The translations under genes and the position numbers were made by a program. A stretch of DNA of 64,000 nucleotides, taken from positions 248,001 through 312,000 of the forward strand of contig CAJTMH010000003.1 of assembly GCA_910577255.1 (NCBI GenBank). Direction: 5' to 3'. Below, piece by piece: positions 44,454-52,444 of this stretch. How positions within the stretch are numbered: the stretch's first letter is position 1; each line of letters starts with the position of its first letter. Source of the stretch: an uncultured Duncaniella sp. GTDB taxonomy: Bacteria; Bacteroidota; Bacteroidia; Bacteroidales; Muribaculaceae. The notes under the pieces are model-generated. The model ran no database searches and was not told the DNA's origin. It saw only the letters and a list, made by a program, of their open reading frames with translations.

Positions 44454-45896
44454 ATGGCAGCTCCTCTAAGCGAAAAGATAGGTTATGGCTTCGGCGACAT
44501 GGCGTCGTCAATGTTCTGGAAGGTATTCAGCTACTATCTTCCGTTCTTCTACGCCAATGTCTTCGGCATAAGCCTGATCGACACCGGTGTCCTTCTCCTC
44601 GTCACACGTATCTGGGACGCCGTCAGCGACCCCATGATGGGTATAGTGGCTGACCGCACGCGCACTCGTTGGGGCAAATACCGTCCCTACCTTCTTTGGG
44701 TCGCAGCTCCGTTCTCTATCTGCGGCATCCTCTTGTTCACCACCCCCGATTGGGGCTATGCGGCCAAACTCGTGTGGGCCTATGTGACATACATAATGAT
44801 GATGACCGTCTACACCGGCATAAACGTCCCCTATGGCGCAATGCTTGGTGTCATGACTGACGACTCGCAGGAAAAGACCGTTTTTTCATCCTTCCGCATG
44901 TTCTTTGCCTACGGAGGTTCGTTCATAGCGCTCTTTGCCTGGGATCCCCTCTGCTCGCTTTTCAAGGAGTCATTCGGCATGTCTCTCCAGTCCAGCTGGC
45001 AGTTTGCCATGATAGTCATAGCAGCTTGTTGCTTCATTCTCTTCCTCCTTTGCTTCAAGCTTACTCGTGAGACTCTCACCACTGTGAGCTCCGCGTCGCT
45101 CGGCAGCGACCTCAAGGCCCTTGTCACCAACAAGCCTTGGTGGCTCCTCAACGGCGCATCCCTCTGTTTCAACCTCTTCAACACTGTTCGTGGTGCCACT
45201 GTGGCATTCTTCTTTGCCGATGTCATCGGCGGTGAGCAGCACATCCTTGTCTTCTCCCTCTCCATCCTTTTCTACTCAGGTCTGTTCCTTGGCGTGGGCG
45301 AGGTGGCAAATATGGTTGGTGTGGCACTCGCTGTACCAATCACCAAGAAGGTAGGCAAGAAGCCCACATTCATCATGGTCGACGCCCTTCTCATCATCTT
45401 CAGCGTCATCTTCTTTACCTGCTCACCCTCTACCAATGGAGGCCTGTTGCTCATGCTCCTTCTCCAGGTGGTGATTTCAGTGCTCACAGGTGTTATGTCG
45501 CCCCTCGTATGGTCCATGTATGCTGATGTCAGCGACTATTCCGAGCTCAAGTACCGTTCCGCATCCACCGGTCTCATCTTCTCGTCAGCCTCCATGGCAC
45601 AGAAGTTTGGCGGTGCCATAGGCGGAGCTGCTGTGATGTGGCTTCTTCATGGCTACGGTTACATCGAGCGTCCCGAAGGTTCGCAGACACTTGACATCGT
45701 GCAGCCTCAGAGCGCCATTGATTGCCTCTGGATGCTCATGACATTCATCCCGGCCGGGGTGGCACTCCTTTCGCTTCTCATCGTGTGGCTCTATCCCCTT
45801 GGCACCAAGGAGATGACCGATATTGTCGAGAAGCTCAAGGTGCAGCGACTCAACCCAGTGGCCGACGACCCCAAAGAATTTGTTGATCCGGTATAA
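44454..45896 (+). CDS. GPH-family sugar:cation symporter for mannan disaccharides
   Basis: A 480-residue inner-membrane protein with about 12 membrane segments. It shows the MelB/GPH signature DAVSDPMMGIVADRTRTRWGKYRPYLLW in the 2-3 loop region and INVPYGAMLGVMTDD after helix 4. It starts four bases after the GH130 stop. Given its neighbours it most likely imports mannobiose, mannosylglucose or cellobiose from the periplasm to the phosphorylases. Substrate is inferred from context only. Confidence 0.88.
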   Translation: MAAPLSEKIGYGFGDMASSMFWKVFSYYLPFFYANVFGISLIDTGVLLLVTRIWDAVSDPMMGIVADRTRTRWGKYRPYLLWVAAPFSICGILLFTTPDWGYAAKLVWAYVTYIMMMTVYTGINVPYGAMLGVMTDDSQEKTVFSSFRMFFAYGGSFIALFAWDPLCSLFKESFGMSLQSSWQFAMIVIAACCFILFLLCFKLTRETLTTVSSASLGSDLKALVTNKPWWLLNGASLCFNLFNTVRGATVAFFFADVIGGEQHILVFSLSILFYSGLFLGVGEVANMVGVALAVPITKKVGKKPTFIMVDALLIIFSVIFFTCSPSTNGGLLLMLLLQVVISVLTGVMSPLVWSMYADVSDYSELKYRSASTGLIFSSASMAQKFGGAIGGAAVMWLLHGYGYIERPEGSQTLDIVQPQSAIDCLWMLMTFIPAGVALLSLLIVWLYPLGTKEMTDIVEKLKVQRLNPVADDPKEFVDPV

Positions 45897-45925
45897 CAAT
45901 CCAACCCATCATTTGACCTGTTTTT

Positions 45926-47176
45926 ATGTCAGTCGATACCTCTGAATTTTCTCGGCAACTCCTTGAAAATCTCACTCAAAACATCCTTCCTTACTGGATG
46001 GACAATATGGTCGACCCTCGCGGCGGTTTCTATGGCCGTCGCGACGGTTCCGACCGGCTTGACCCCGATGCCCCCAAGGGTGCTATTCTAAATGCACGCA
46101 TCCTCTGGACATTCGCCGCTGCCTATAATGCCTTGTATGATTCCCGCTATCTCGAGATGGCCACTCGTGCTCGTGACTACATTGTCGACCACTTCATCGA
46201 CCATGAATCAGGAGGTGCTTACTGGAGCGTCAATCCCGATGGTTCACCTCTCGACACCAAGAAGCAGTTCTATGCCATAGCTTTCATCATCTATGGCTTG
46301 GCGGAATACTATCTCGCCACTGCCGACGAAGCTTCCCTTAAGCTCGCTGTCGATCTCTTCCACTCCATCGAGACTCACTCGCTCGACACCGTGAAGGGTG
46401 GCTACATCGAAGCTACAACCCGCGAGTGGCAACCTATCGCCGACATGCGTCTCAGTGACCATGATGCCAACTCATCCAAGACGATGAACACTCATCTTCA
46501 CATCATCGAGGGTTACACCAATCTTCTCAGGGCTCTCCGCAAAGCAGGTGATCAGCCTCATGCCGCAGAGGTCGAGGCCGCCACGGAAGGACTTCTTCGC
46601 ATCTTCCTTGACCGTATTGAGAATCAGCGCACCCATCACCTCATCCTCTTTTTCGACGATGACTGGGTGCCCCTCAATAATGCCGAATCCTATGGGCATG
46701 ACATCGAGGCCTCATGGCTTCTCCTTGAGACCGCCCAGGTCATAGGCCGTCCGGAGCTCATTGCCGAGACCCTCGATCATACCTATCATATAGCCCGGGC
46801 TGCCCTGCAGGGCCGCTGCTCGGATGGCTCTATGGTCTACGAGCGTCATCCTGACGGACATTATGACAATGATAAACATTGGTGGGTACAGGCCGAGGAT
46901 GTCATAGGACAGCTCTATCTCGCGAGATTCCATGCCGATGCCGCCGTAGATGACTCGGAGGGACACACCTTCCGTGAACGTGAACTCGATGGTGCATACC
47001 GGTCGTGGCGTTATATCGCCGACAATCTTGTCGACCCTGACGGTGAATGGCACTGGTCGCGCAAAGCTGCCGACGGCTCCATCAACCGTGACGATGACAA
47101 AGCCGGATTTTGGAAGTGCCCCTATCATAATTCCCGCATGTGTCTCGAAGCCATGCGCATACTCGGGCAGCTCTGA
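45926..47176 (+). CDS. Cellobiose/mannobiose 2-epimerase (AGE family)
   Basis: A 416-residue cytoplasmic protein of the (alpha/alpha)6-barrel epimerase family. It has LPYWMDNMVDPRGGFYG, KGAILNARILWTFAAAY, MNTHLHIIEGYTNLLRAL with a family histidine, ESYGHDIEASWLLLETA and KHWWVQAEDVIGQLYL with a second one. The enzyme converts the reducing-end sugar of beta-1,4-disaccharides, turning mannobiose into mannosylglucose for GH130. It is the last gene of the locus and a strong terminator follows. Confidence 0.93.
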   Translation: MSVDTSEFSRQLLENLTQNILPYWMDNMVDPRGGFYGRRDGSDRLDPDAPKGAILNARILWTFAAAYNALYDSRYLEMATRARDYIVDHFIDHESGGAYWSVNPDGSPLDTKKQFYAIAFIIYGLAEYYLATADEASLKLAVDLFHSIETHSLDTVKGGYIEATTREWQPIADMRLSDHDANSSKTMNTHLHIIEGYTNLLRALRKAGDQPHAAEVEAATEGLLRIFLDRIENQRTHHLILFFDDDWVPLNNAESYGHDIEASWLLLETAQVIGRPELIAETLDHTYHIARAALQGRCSDGSMVYERHPDGHYDNDKHWWVQAEDVIGQLYLARFHADAAVDDSEGHTFRERELDGAYRSWRYIADNLVDPDGEWHWSRKAADGSINRDDDKAGFWKCPYHNSRMCLEAMRILGQL

Positions 47177-47195
47177 TTATAGCTAATCTTTTAAC

Positions 47196-47235
47196 GGAAA
47201 CGGACCTCACATCTTGGTGAAGTCCGTTTCCTTTT
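47196..47235 (+). terminator. Intrinsic terminator at the end of the mannan locus
   Basis: GGAAACGGAC (47196-47205) pairs with GTCCGTTTCC (47222-47231), followed by TTTT. Confidence 0.88.
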
Positions 47236-47257
47236 ATTCTGAATGAAAAATTATCAC

Positions 47258-47265
47258 TAATTTTG
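47258..47265 (+). promoter_or_regulatory. Candidate -7 promoter element for the U32 gene
   Basis: TAATTTTG fits the -7 consensus. If used, the mRNA leader would be near 240 bases, which contains the structured region described separately. Confidence 0.5.
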
Positions 47266-47287
47266 TGGGCTGATTATGCATTTTGAC

Positions 47288-47463
47288 CTGCGGAGAGCGT
47301 TTATATAATGTTTCGCAGCCCCATAGCTTCGCCACATATCGCATTTGGCATGTGGTTGGTATATGAAAAATGCTCTGCGCCACTCTTCCCGAGCCGACGC
47401 AGAGCGTATAATCAAAAAGCTAATTCTATTACGTGTTATGTCTGTTTGACGTGACTTCGCGTC
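47288..47463 (+). ncRNA. Candidate structured leader RNA or small RNA
   Basis: Visible pairings are CTGCG/CGCAG (47288-47292 and 47314-47318), CCACAT/ATGTGG (47332-47337 and 47350-47355), GCTCTGCG/CGCAGAGC (47372-47379 and 47398-47405) and GACG/CGTC (47448-47463). CGGAGAGC at 47291-47298 could compete for GCTCTGCG with one mismatch. No known RNA class is recognised. Confidence 0.35.
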
Positions 47464-47513
47464 GAAGGTTTAATCATAAAAAACAAGTTAACTTACTTTA
47501 ACAATTAGTCCCC

Positions 47514-49367
47514 ATGTCTCATCCCACTCCACTCGAACTTCTCGCCCCCGCCAAAAACGCCGACATAGCCATTGAGGCAATCCTTGCAGGAGCCGATGCC
47601 GTGTACATGGGGGCATCAAGCCATGGGGCACGCCAGGCGGCTGCCAACTCCGTGGCCGATATTGAGAGGGTCGTCTCGTTTGCCCACCGTTTTAATGCAA
47701 AGGTCTACGCGACGGTCAACACCATAATCTATGATTCTGAAATCTCAGCCGTCGAGAAATTGATTCGCAGTCTGTATCAAGTCGGGGTAGATGCGCTGAT
47801 TGTCCAGGATATGGGTATTCTGCGTATGGATATTCCACCCATCGAGCTTCATGCGAGTACACAGTGCGATATTCGTGATGTGGCCAAGGCCCGCTTTCTG
47901 TCCGAAGTTGGTTTTTCTCGGCTCGTGCTCGCACGCGAACTCTCCCTATCAGAGATTTCCGAAATCCATCAGGCTGTCCCTACACCTCTCGAAGCATTCA
48001 TCCATGGTGCTCTCTGTGTCAGTTACAGCGGTGACTGCCGGGCCAGTTTCATGGCCAATGGCCGTAGTGCCAACCGTGGCGAATGTGCGCAGATATGCCG
48101 TCTCCCTTACGACCTTGTCGATGCGCAGGGCCATGTCCTGAAGGCCAATTCACATCTTCTGTCGTTACGTGATCTCAACCGTAGTTCCTCGATTCCCGAT
48201 ATGGCGCGGGCAGGAGTCACGTCGTTCAAGATCGAAGGGCGCCTCAAGGATGCTGCTTATGTCAAAAACACCGTGGCCTCCTACCACCGCATCCTCAACC
48301 GTTTTGTCTCAGAGAGTGGCGGCGAATATGTCCGTCAGTCCTATGGCAGATCCTCTGTCGGATTCAACCCATCCCTCGACAAGACTTTCAACCGTGGATT
48401 CACCTCCTATTTCCTCACCGGGAAAGCCCCCGACAAGGGTATAGCCTCATTATCCTCTCCTAAAGCCATTGGACTCAAAGTGGGGGAGGTGGTTAACTCC
48501 ACGCCTCGTTTCATCACAGCCTCCCTATCCGTGCCGCTGACCAATGGGGACGGCCTCGGTTATTTCAACCGCTCAGGCATATTTACCGGTTTTCGACTTA
48601 ACAGGGTGGAAGGCAACCGTCTGTACCCCGCCACTCCTCAGTCCATCCCCGCGGGGACTGTCCTCTACCGCAATCGCGATAAAGAATTTGACGACTCCAT
48701 ATCGGCATCGCGTTCCTCCCGCACCATCGAAGTCGACATGGCACTCAGTCTCCTTCCCGACAGCCGTGTCGCACTTGAACTCTCCGACCATCACGGACAT
48801 TCGGTCACATCCACGGTTGTTGTCCCGGAGCTTGACTCTGCTGTGACTCCGCAGGAAGCACCGCGACGTAAAATCCTGAACAAACTCGGTGGCACCACAT
48901 TCCATGCCGGACGTATCGTTGATCTTGTGGGGCAATATTTCATCCCGGCCTCAACACTCGCGTCGCTGCGGCGTGATGCCATTTCGCTCCTTGAGTCCGA
49001 CATCAGGACCACCTACAAATTTGGTTACCGTCTCCCGGAGAAAGCCGACGCGCAGCTGCCTGGTGAGGCGGCACTTACAATACATGATAATGTGGCCAAC
49101 CGTTTGGCGCGTGAATTTTATCTGTCCCACGGAGCCACATCCGTTACCCCGGCCGTTGAGGTGGCGCGACCCGAAGGTGAAATCCCTGTCATGACCACTC
49201 GTTATTGCCTTCGGCGCGAGCTTGGCCACTGCCCGCGCTACTCCGGAAAGCGCCATGTGGCGGCCGACACGTGGTCTCAACCGCTATATCTCGTCAGTGG
49301 TCGCCTCCGTCTCCGCGTCGAATTCGACTGCAAAAACTGTCGTATGAACCTCTACACCAATTCCTGA
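47514..49367 (+). CDS. U32-family protein, likely RNA hydroxylation (RlhA/TrhP-like)
   Basis: A 617-residue protein with the peptidase-U32 signature region (residues 165-199), including Cys168, Cys175, Cys191 and Cys195 in HGALCVSYSGDC and GECAQICRLPY. The start LELLAPAKNADIAIEAILAGADAVY is typical. C-terminal cysteines (CLRRELGHC; Cys606 and Cys609 in FDCKNC) add a possible metal site. Although annotated as collagenase-like peptidases, characterised relatives (RlhA, TrhP) make 5-hydroxycytidine in 23S rRNA or 5-hydroxyuridine in tRNA. I cannot tell which RNA this one modifies. Confidence 0.85.
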   Translation: MSHPTPLELLAPAKNADIAIEAILAGADAVYMGASSHGARQAAANSVADIERVVSFAHRFNAKVYATVNTIIYDSEISAVEKLIRSLYQVGVDALIVQDMGILRMDIPPIELHASTQCDIRDVAKARFLSEVGFSRLVLARELSLSEISEIHQAVPTPLEAFIHGALCVSYSGDCRASFMANGRSANRGECAQICRLPYDLVDAQGHVLKANSHLLSLRDLNRSSSIPDMARAGVTSFKIEGRLKDAAYVKNTVASYHRILNRFVSESGGEYVRQSYGRSSVGFNPSLDKTFNRGFTSYFLTGKAPDKGIASLSSPKAIGLKVGEVVNSTPRFITASLSVPLTNGDGLGYFNRSGIFTGFRLNRVEGNRLYPATPQSIPAGTVLYRNRDKEFDDSISASRSSRTIEVDMALSLLPDSRVALELSDHHGHSVTSTVVVPELDSAVTPQEAPRRKILNKLGGTTFHAGRIVDLVGQYFIPASTLASLRRDAISLLESDIRTTYKFGYRLPEKADAQLPGEAALTIHDNVANRLAREFYLSHGATSVTPAVEVARPEGEIPVMTTRYCLRRELGHCPRYSGKRHVAADTWSQPLYLVSGRLRLRVEFDCKNCRMNLYTNS

Positions 49368-49408
49368 CGGTCTCAGTGGACGATTAAAAAATTATCCACG
49401 TGAAAGTA

Positions 49409-49439
49409 TTGACAACGGATACCAAATGTATTACTTTTG
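49409..49439 (+). promoter_or_regulatory. Orphan promoter pointing into the DUF486 gene (antisense)
   Basis: TTG (49409-49411), a 20-base spacer and TACTTTTG (49432-49439) give one of the best -33/-7 matches in the window. Downstream on + there is no gene, only the antisense side of the DUF486 gene. Confidence 0.5.
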
Positions 49440-49479
49440 TTTATCCTGAAGAATCTTGAATGAATTTTGCGTCTTGACT

Positions 49480-49854
49480 TCACGCGTCCATGAACACGAG
49501 GTAGACCGCTATTATGAGCAGGCAAAAAGCCACGAAATGATTCCAGTGGAGTGCCTCTCCCTTGAAAAAAACTATAGTGAAGACCGTGAAAATCAACAGT
49601 GATATCACTTCCTGAATCACTTTAAGCTGCATCAGCGAAAATGCTCCTCCGTTGGAGTGGAAGCCATACCTGTTGGCCGGCACCATGAATATATACTCCA
49701 ACAGTGCCACTCCCCATGAGAGCAGTATTACCAGATAAAGGGGCGTGTTGGAGGTTATCACCTTCATTTCCTGGAGTTTCAGCTGACCGTACCATGCGAA
49801 GGTCATGAAGATATTGGAAATCACAAGTAGGCCTACCGTAAGCCATCCGTTCAT
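49480..49854 (-). CDS. DMT-family small membrane protein (DUF486)
   Basis: A 124-residue inner-membrane protein with four predicted membrane helices. It has the DUF486 pattern MTFAWYGQLK near 17-26, SWGVALLEYIFMVPANRYG in the middle and FSLMQLKVIQEVISL before the last two helices. DUF486 proteins belong to the drug/metabolite transporter clan; no substrate is known. It is convergent with the U32 gene and separated from the 5'-nucleotidase by a terminator. Confidence 0.9.
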   Translation of the reverse strand: MNGWLTVGLLVISNIFMTFAWYGQLKLQEMKVITSNTPLYLVILLSWGVALLEYIFMVPANRYGFHSNGGAFSLMQLKVIQEVISLLIFTVFTIVFFKGEALHWNHFVAFCLLIIAVYLVFMDA

Positions 49855-49881
49855 AGCGAATTGGTGTTATAATTGGGATAT

Positions 49882-49922
49882 AAAAAACGGATAGAGAAGG
49901 GCCTCGGTCCTTCTCTATCCGT
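49882..49922 (-). terminator. Intrinsic terminator after the 5'-nucleotidase
   Basis: A perfect 14-base-pair stem (49887-49900 with 49909-49922, 8-base loop) is followed on the - strand by a T-run (A-run at 49882-49886). Confidence 0.9.
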
Positions 49923-49929
49923 TATCGTT

Positions 49930-51459
49930 TTAGAAACTTGTCATTCGGTTCGAGCTGTCAGGATTGGCCATTAGCGAATCCAGGCGCCCTGCGGCGATAT
50001 ATTCGATGAGTATCTTGTAAAGCACTTCCTGGCTGCGTGAAATTATTACACCTCGGCTCAGAGGTTCCATGTAGTCATTGCCGGCGGCAAGATAGTCGAT
50101 TGTGGCCAGGCGGTAGGTTTTCGATGGGTCGATAGGTTTGCCGTCTATTGTGGCGCTGTTTACCTGCTTGGTGTCAGGATCATACACCACTTTCACATTG
50201 CCGCTTACGCCGTTGCCATCCTGGGCTGCCATGATGCCGAAATTCTCAAGCAGGTCGCTCCCCTTGATATCCATTACCACGATTGAGTTGTCGAAAGGTG
50301 CGATGTCGATAATCTCACCTTGTGTTATCGGGCCTGCTGCCAGACTGTTGCGGATACCACCCTTGTTCATTATCGAGAGGTCAACAGGCTTACCGCAGAG
50401 TTCAGCGCCGCGCACCTTTACGAAATCGCTGAGAAGGTTGAGCATTTCGGGCGACTTGCGCTCAAACTCGCGGGGGGCATTCCCGATTTCAATACCGCGT
50501 ATCGAATCTACCTTCTCACGGTAGGGGGTGATAAGGGCGGCATAGTTGGCGTCCACGCGGCTGTCGAGGCGTGAATCCACCGGTATAAGTTTGGCCTTCA
50601 CTTCCTTGGTGTCGAGGTTGATGTCGAGTTCTCCGAGATTCACACCGCTTGAGCCGGTCTGAACCACTGAGATAGTCTCTCCGGCGGCATTAGGAACGCG
50701 CCATTTCAGCACATCGTCACCCTTGGCCTCAGGATCGATTACAGTGTGTGAATGTCCGCCTATGATTATGTCGATATCTTTTGAGGCGGCGGCAAGTTTC
50801 AGGTCGCTGTAATCATGCTCGTTGTCATATCCGATATGAGTCACGGCTATCACCATGTCGGCGCCATCTTTTTTGAGTTTTGCAGCCTCAGCATTGGCAG
50901 CTTCAACGGCGTCGATATATTTTACTCCAGTGTAGTTTTCCTCAGTCACTATACCTGCGGGATCAAGATTTATGCCGATGAATCCTACCTTCTTGTCCCC
51001 GAACTGCTTCATGACCGAAGGCACGAACAGGCCATCGAGAGTGGAGCCGGTCAGGTCATAATTGGTGCTGAGTCTGGTGGCCTTAAGCTGCTTCCATTCC
51101 TTGGCTAACTGCTCCATCCCCTTGTCAAACTCGTGGTTGCCGAGGATCTGGATGTCATAGCCGAGGGCATTCATCATGGTGCGTTCCACCTCACCTCCGA
51201 ATATGGTGTAATAGAGCGAACCCTGCACCGCGTCACCGGCATCGATGAGCATCACGTTCTCATGTTCACCTCTCACACTGTCCACAAGCACCTTCCGGCG
51301 GGCTATGCCACCGCGACCCTTGCTGTCGGGGTCAATGGCCGAGTGGGTGTCATTGGTGTGGAGTATCACTAAATGCTCGCTCTCATGTGAGGACTTGCAC
51401 CCCCCTGCGAGCAGCGATCCGGTCAGAATCGCGCCAAGTAGCAGTCGGCTGATTTTCAT
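49930..51459 (-). CDS. 5'-nucleotidase / UshA-like metallophosphoesterase lipoprotein
   Basis: A 509-residue lipoprotein (LAGGC, Cys21). The N-terminal metallophosphoesterase domain has the two-metal motifs ILHTNDTHSAI, LIDAGDAVQG, ILGNHEFDKG, VTHIGY and GGHSHT. The C-terminal substrate domain (about 320-500) has MNKGGIRNSL and DYLAAGNDYMEPL. It would hydrolyse nucleotides or nucleotide sugars in the periplasm. Both domains lie in one reading frame. It closes a - strand row beginning at about 56 kb. Confidence 0.92.
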   Translation of the reverse strand: MKISRLLLGAILTGSLLAGGCKSSHESEHLVILHTNDTHSAIDPDSKGRGGIARRKVLVDSVRGEHENVMLIDAGDAVQGSLYYTIFGGEVERTMMNALGYDIQILGNHEFDKGMEQLAKEWKQLKATRLSTNYDLTGSTLDGLFVPSVMKQFGDKKVGFIGINLDPAGIVTEENYTGVKYIDAVEAANAEAAKLKKDGADMVIAVTHIGYDNEHDYSDLKLAAASKDIDIIIGGHSHTVIDPEAKGDDVLKWRVPNAAGETISVVQTGSSGVNLGELDINLDTKEVKAKLIPVDSRLDSRVDANYAALITPYREKVDSIRGIEIGNAPREFERKSPEMLNLLSDFVKVRGAELCGKPVDLSIMNKGGIRNSLAAGPITQGEIIDIAPFDNSIVVMDIKGSDLLENFGIMAAQDGNGVSGNVKVVYDPDTKQVNSATIDGKPIDPSKTYRLATIDYLAAGNDYMEPLSRGVIISRSQEVLYKILIEYIAAGRLDSLMANPDSSNRMTSF

Positions 51460-51480
51460 TTTTTCTATAGTTTTTTAGAT

Positions 51481-52056
51481 TTACTGTATGTCAATGAGTT
51501 TATGTGTCTGTAATGACAGTCGCCAGTGAGGATGGCTGAGTATGTACTCTACGGTGGCCGGCGTGTTTGAGCCTCCGGGATAACGGTCGGACGAACAGGG
51601 CTGAAGGAAGTAGTGCATGGCGTTGTAGCGCAGTGCTGTCCCCTCTACATCCTGTCCCTCGAACACCACCTTGAGCTCGTCGATCCTTTTCAGTTTCACT
51701 TCATGTTCACCCTTTGGCGAGCATGTCACCCAGTCCACACCTTCGGGCAGTGGATGGGTCCCGTTGGTCTCGATTTGGATGAAGAACCCGGCATCGTGCA
51801 GCACATCCACCAGGGCTTCGTCGAGTTGAAGCGACGGTTCTCCACCTGTCACAACTATGTGGCGTGAAGGGTAGGAGAGCACACTCTCGAGTATGTCACC
51901 TATACCCATGGTGCGGTGTCCCTCATGGCGCGTGTCGCAGAAATCACATTTCAGGTTACAACCGCTGAAGCGGAGGAACACAGCCGGTGTCCCGGTGAAG
52001 AATCCCTCACCCTGGAGTGAGTAGAATATCTCGTTCACCCTGTAATTATGCTCCAT
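51481..52056 (-). CDS. queE: 7-carboxy-7-deazaguanine synthase
   Basis: A 191-residue radical SAM enzyme of the preQ0/queuosine path, contracting 6-carboxytetrahydropterin to 7-carboxy-7-deazaguanine. It has VNEIFYSLQGEGFFTG at the start, the cluster motif CNLKCDFC (Cys33, Cys37, Cys40), GGEPSLQ and IETNGTHPLP. QueD is encoded 15 bases upstream, which fits its substrate supply. QueC and QueF are not in the window. Confidence 0.94.
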   Translation of the reverse strand: MEHNYRVNEIFYSLQGEGFFTGTPAVFLRFSGCNLKCDFCDTRHEGHRTMGIGDILESVLSYPSRHIVVTGGEPSLQLDEALVDVLHDAGFFIQIETNGTHPLPEGVDWVTCSPKGEHEVKLKRIDELKVVFEGQDVEGTALRYNAMHYFLQPCSSDRYPGGSNTPATVEYILSHPHWRLSLQTHKLIDIQ

Positions 52057-52071
52057 GATGATGGCTTGTTA

Positions 52072-52407
52072 TTAGTTGTCAATGCTGTAACTTGCCGTGT
52101 TGCCCTCACTTTCCTGCACATCCACGCGGTGGCAGTGGGGTATCTGTTCACATATCCAGCGGGCAATGTTCTCAGCAGTTGGATTGAACGGAAGCAGCTC
52201 GTTGAAATTGCCGTGATCCAGATAGCCGGTGATACGTTCCTTGATATGCGAGAAATCCACTACCATGCCGTCGGCGTTGAGCTCCTTTGAGCGGCAGTGC
52301 ACGGTGACTATCCAGTTGTGACCGTGCATGCGCGAGCATTTGCTCTCGTACGAGAGTGTCAGACGGTGGCAACCGGCCAGTTCAAATCGTTTGGTTATAT
52401 AGTACAT
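52072..52407 (-). CDS. queD: 6-carboxy-5,6,7,8-tetrahydropterin synthase
   Basis: A 111-residue PTPS-family enzyme making the QueE substrate from dihydroneopterin triphosphate. It shows a zinc-binding histidine in CHRL and a pair in MHGHNW, VVDFSHIK with the conserved Asp, LDHGNFNEL and NPTAENIARWI. It is adjacent to queE and downstream of the tRNA nucleotidyltransferase gene, a small tRNA-processing group. Confidence 0.93.
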   Translation of the reverse strand: MYYITKRFELAGCHRLTLSYESKCSRMHGHNWIVTVHCRSKELNADGMVVDFSHIKERITGYLDHGNFNELLPFNPTAENIARWICEQIPHCHRVDVQESEGNTASYSIDN

Positions 52408-52444
52408 ATAATATATTCGTTGTCTCTTTTCCTTAGTCCTGTGT

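Larger units (their letters stand above)
47177..47513. other. Intergenic region with terminator, promoter and structured leader
   Basis: 337 bases hold the locus terminator (47196-47235), a -7 element at 47258-47265 and then about 240 bases of leader before the U32 gene with several competing inverted repeats. No tRNA or conserved riboswitch class is recognised. Confidence 0.6.
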
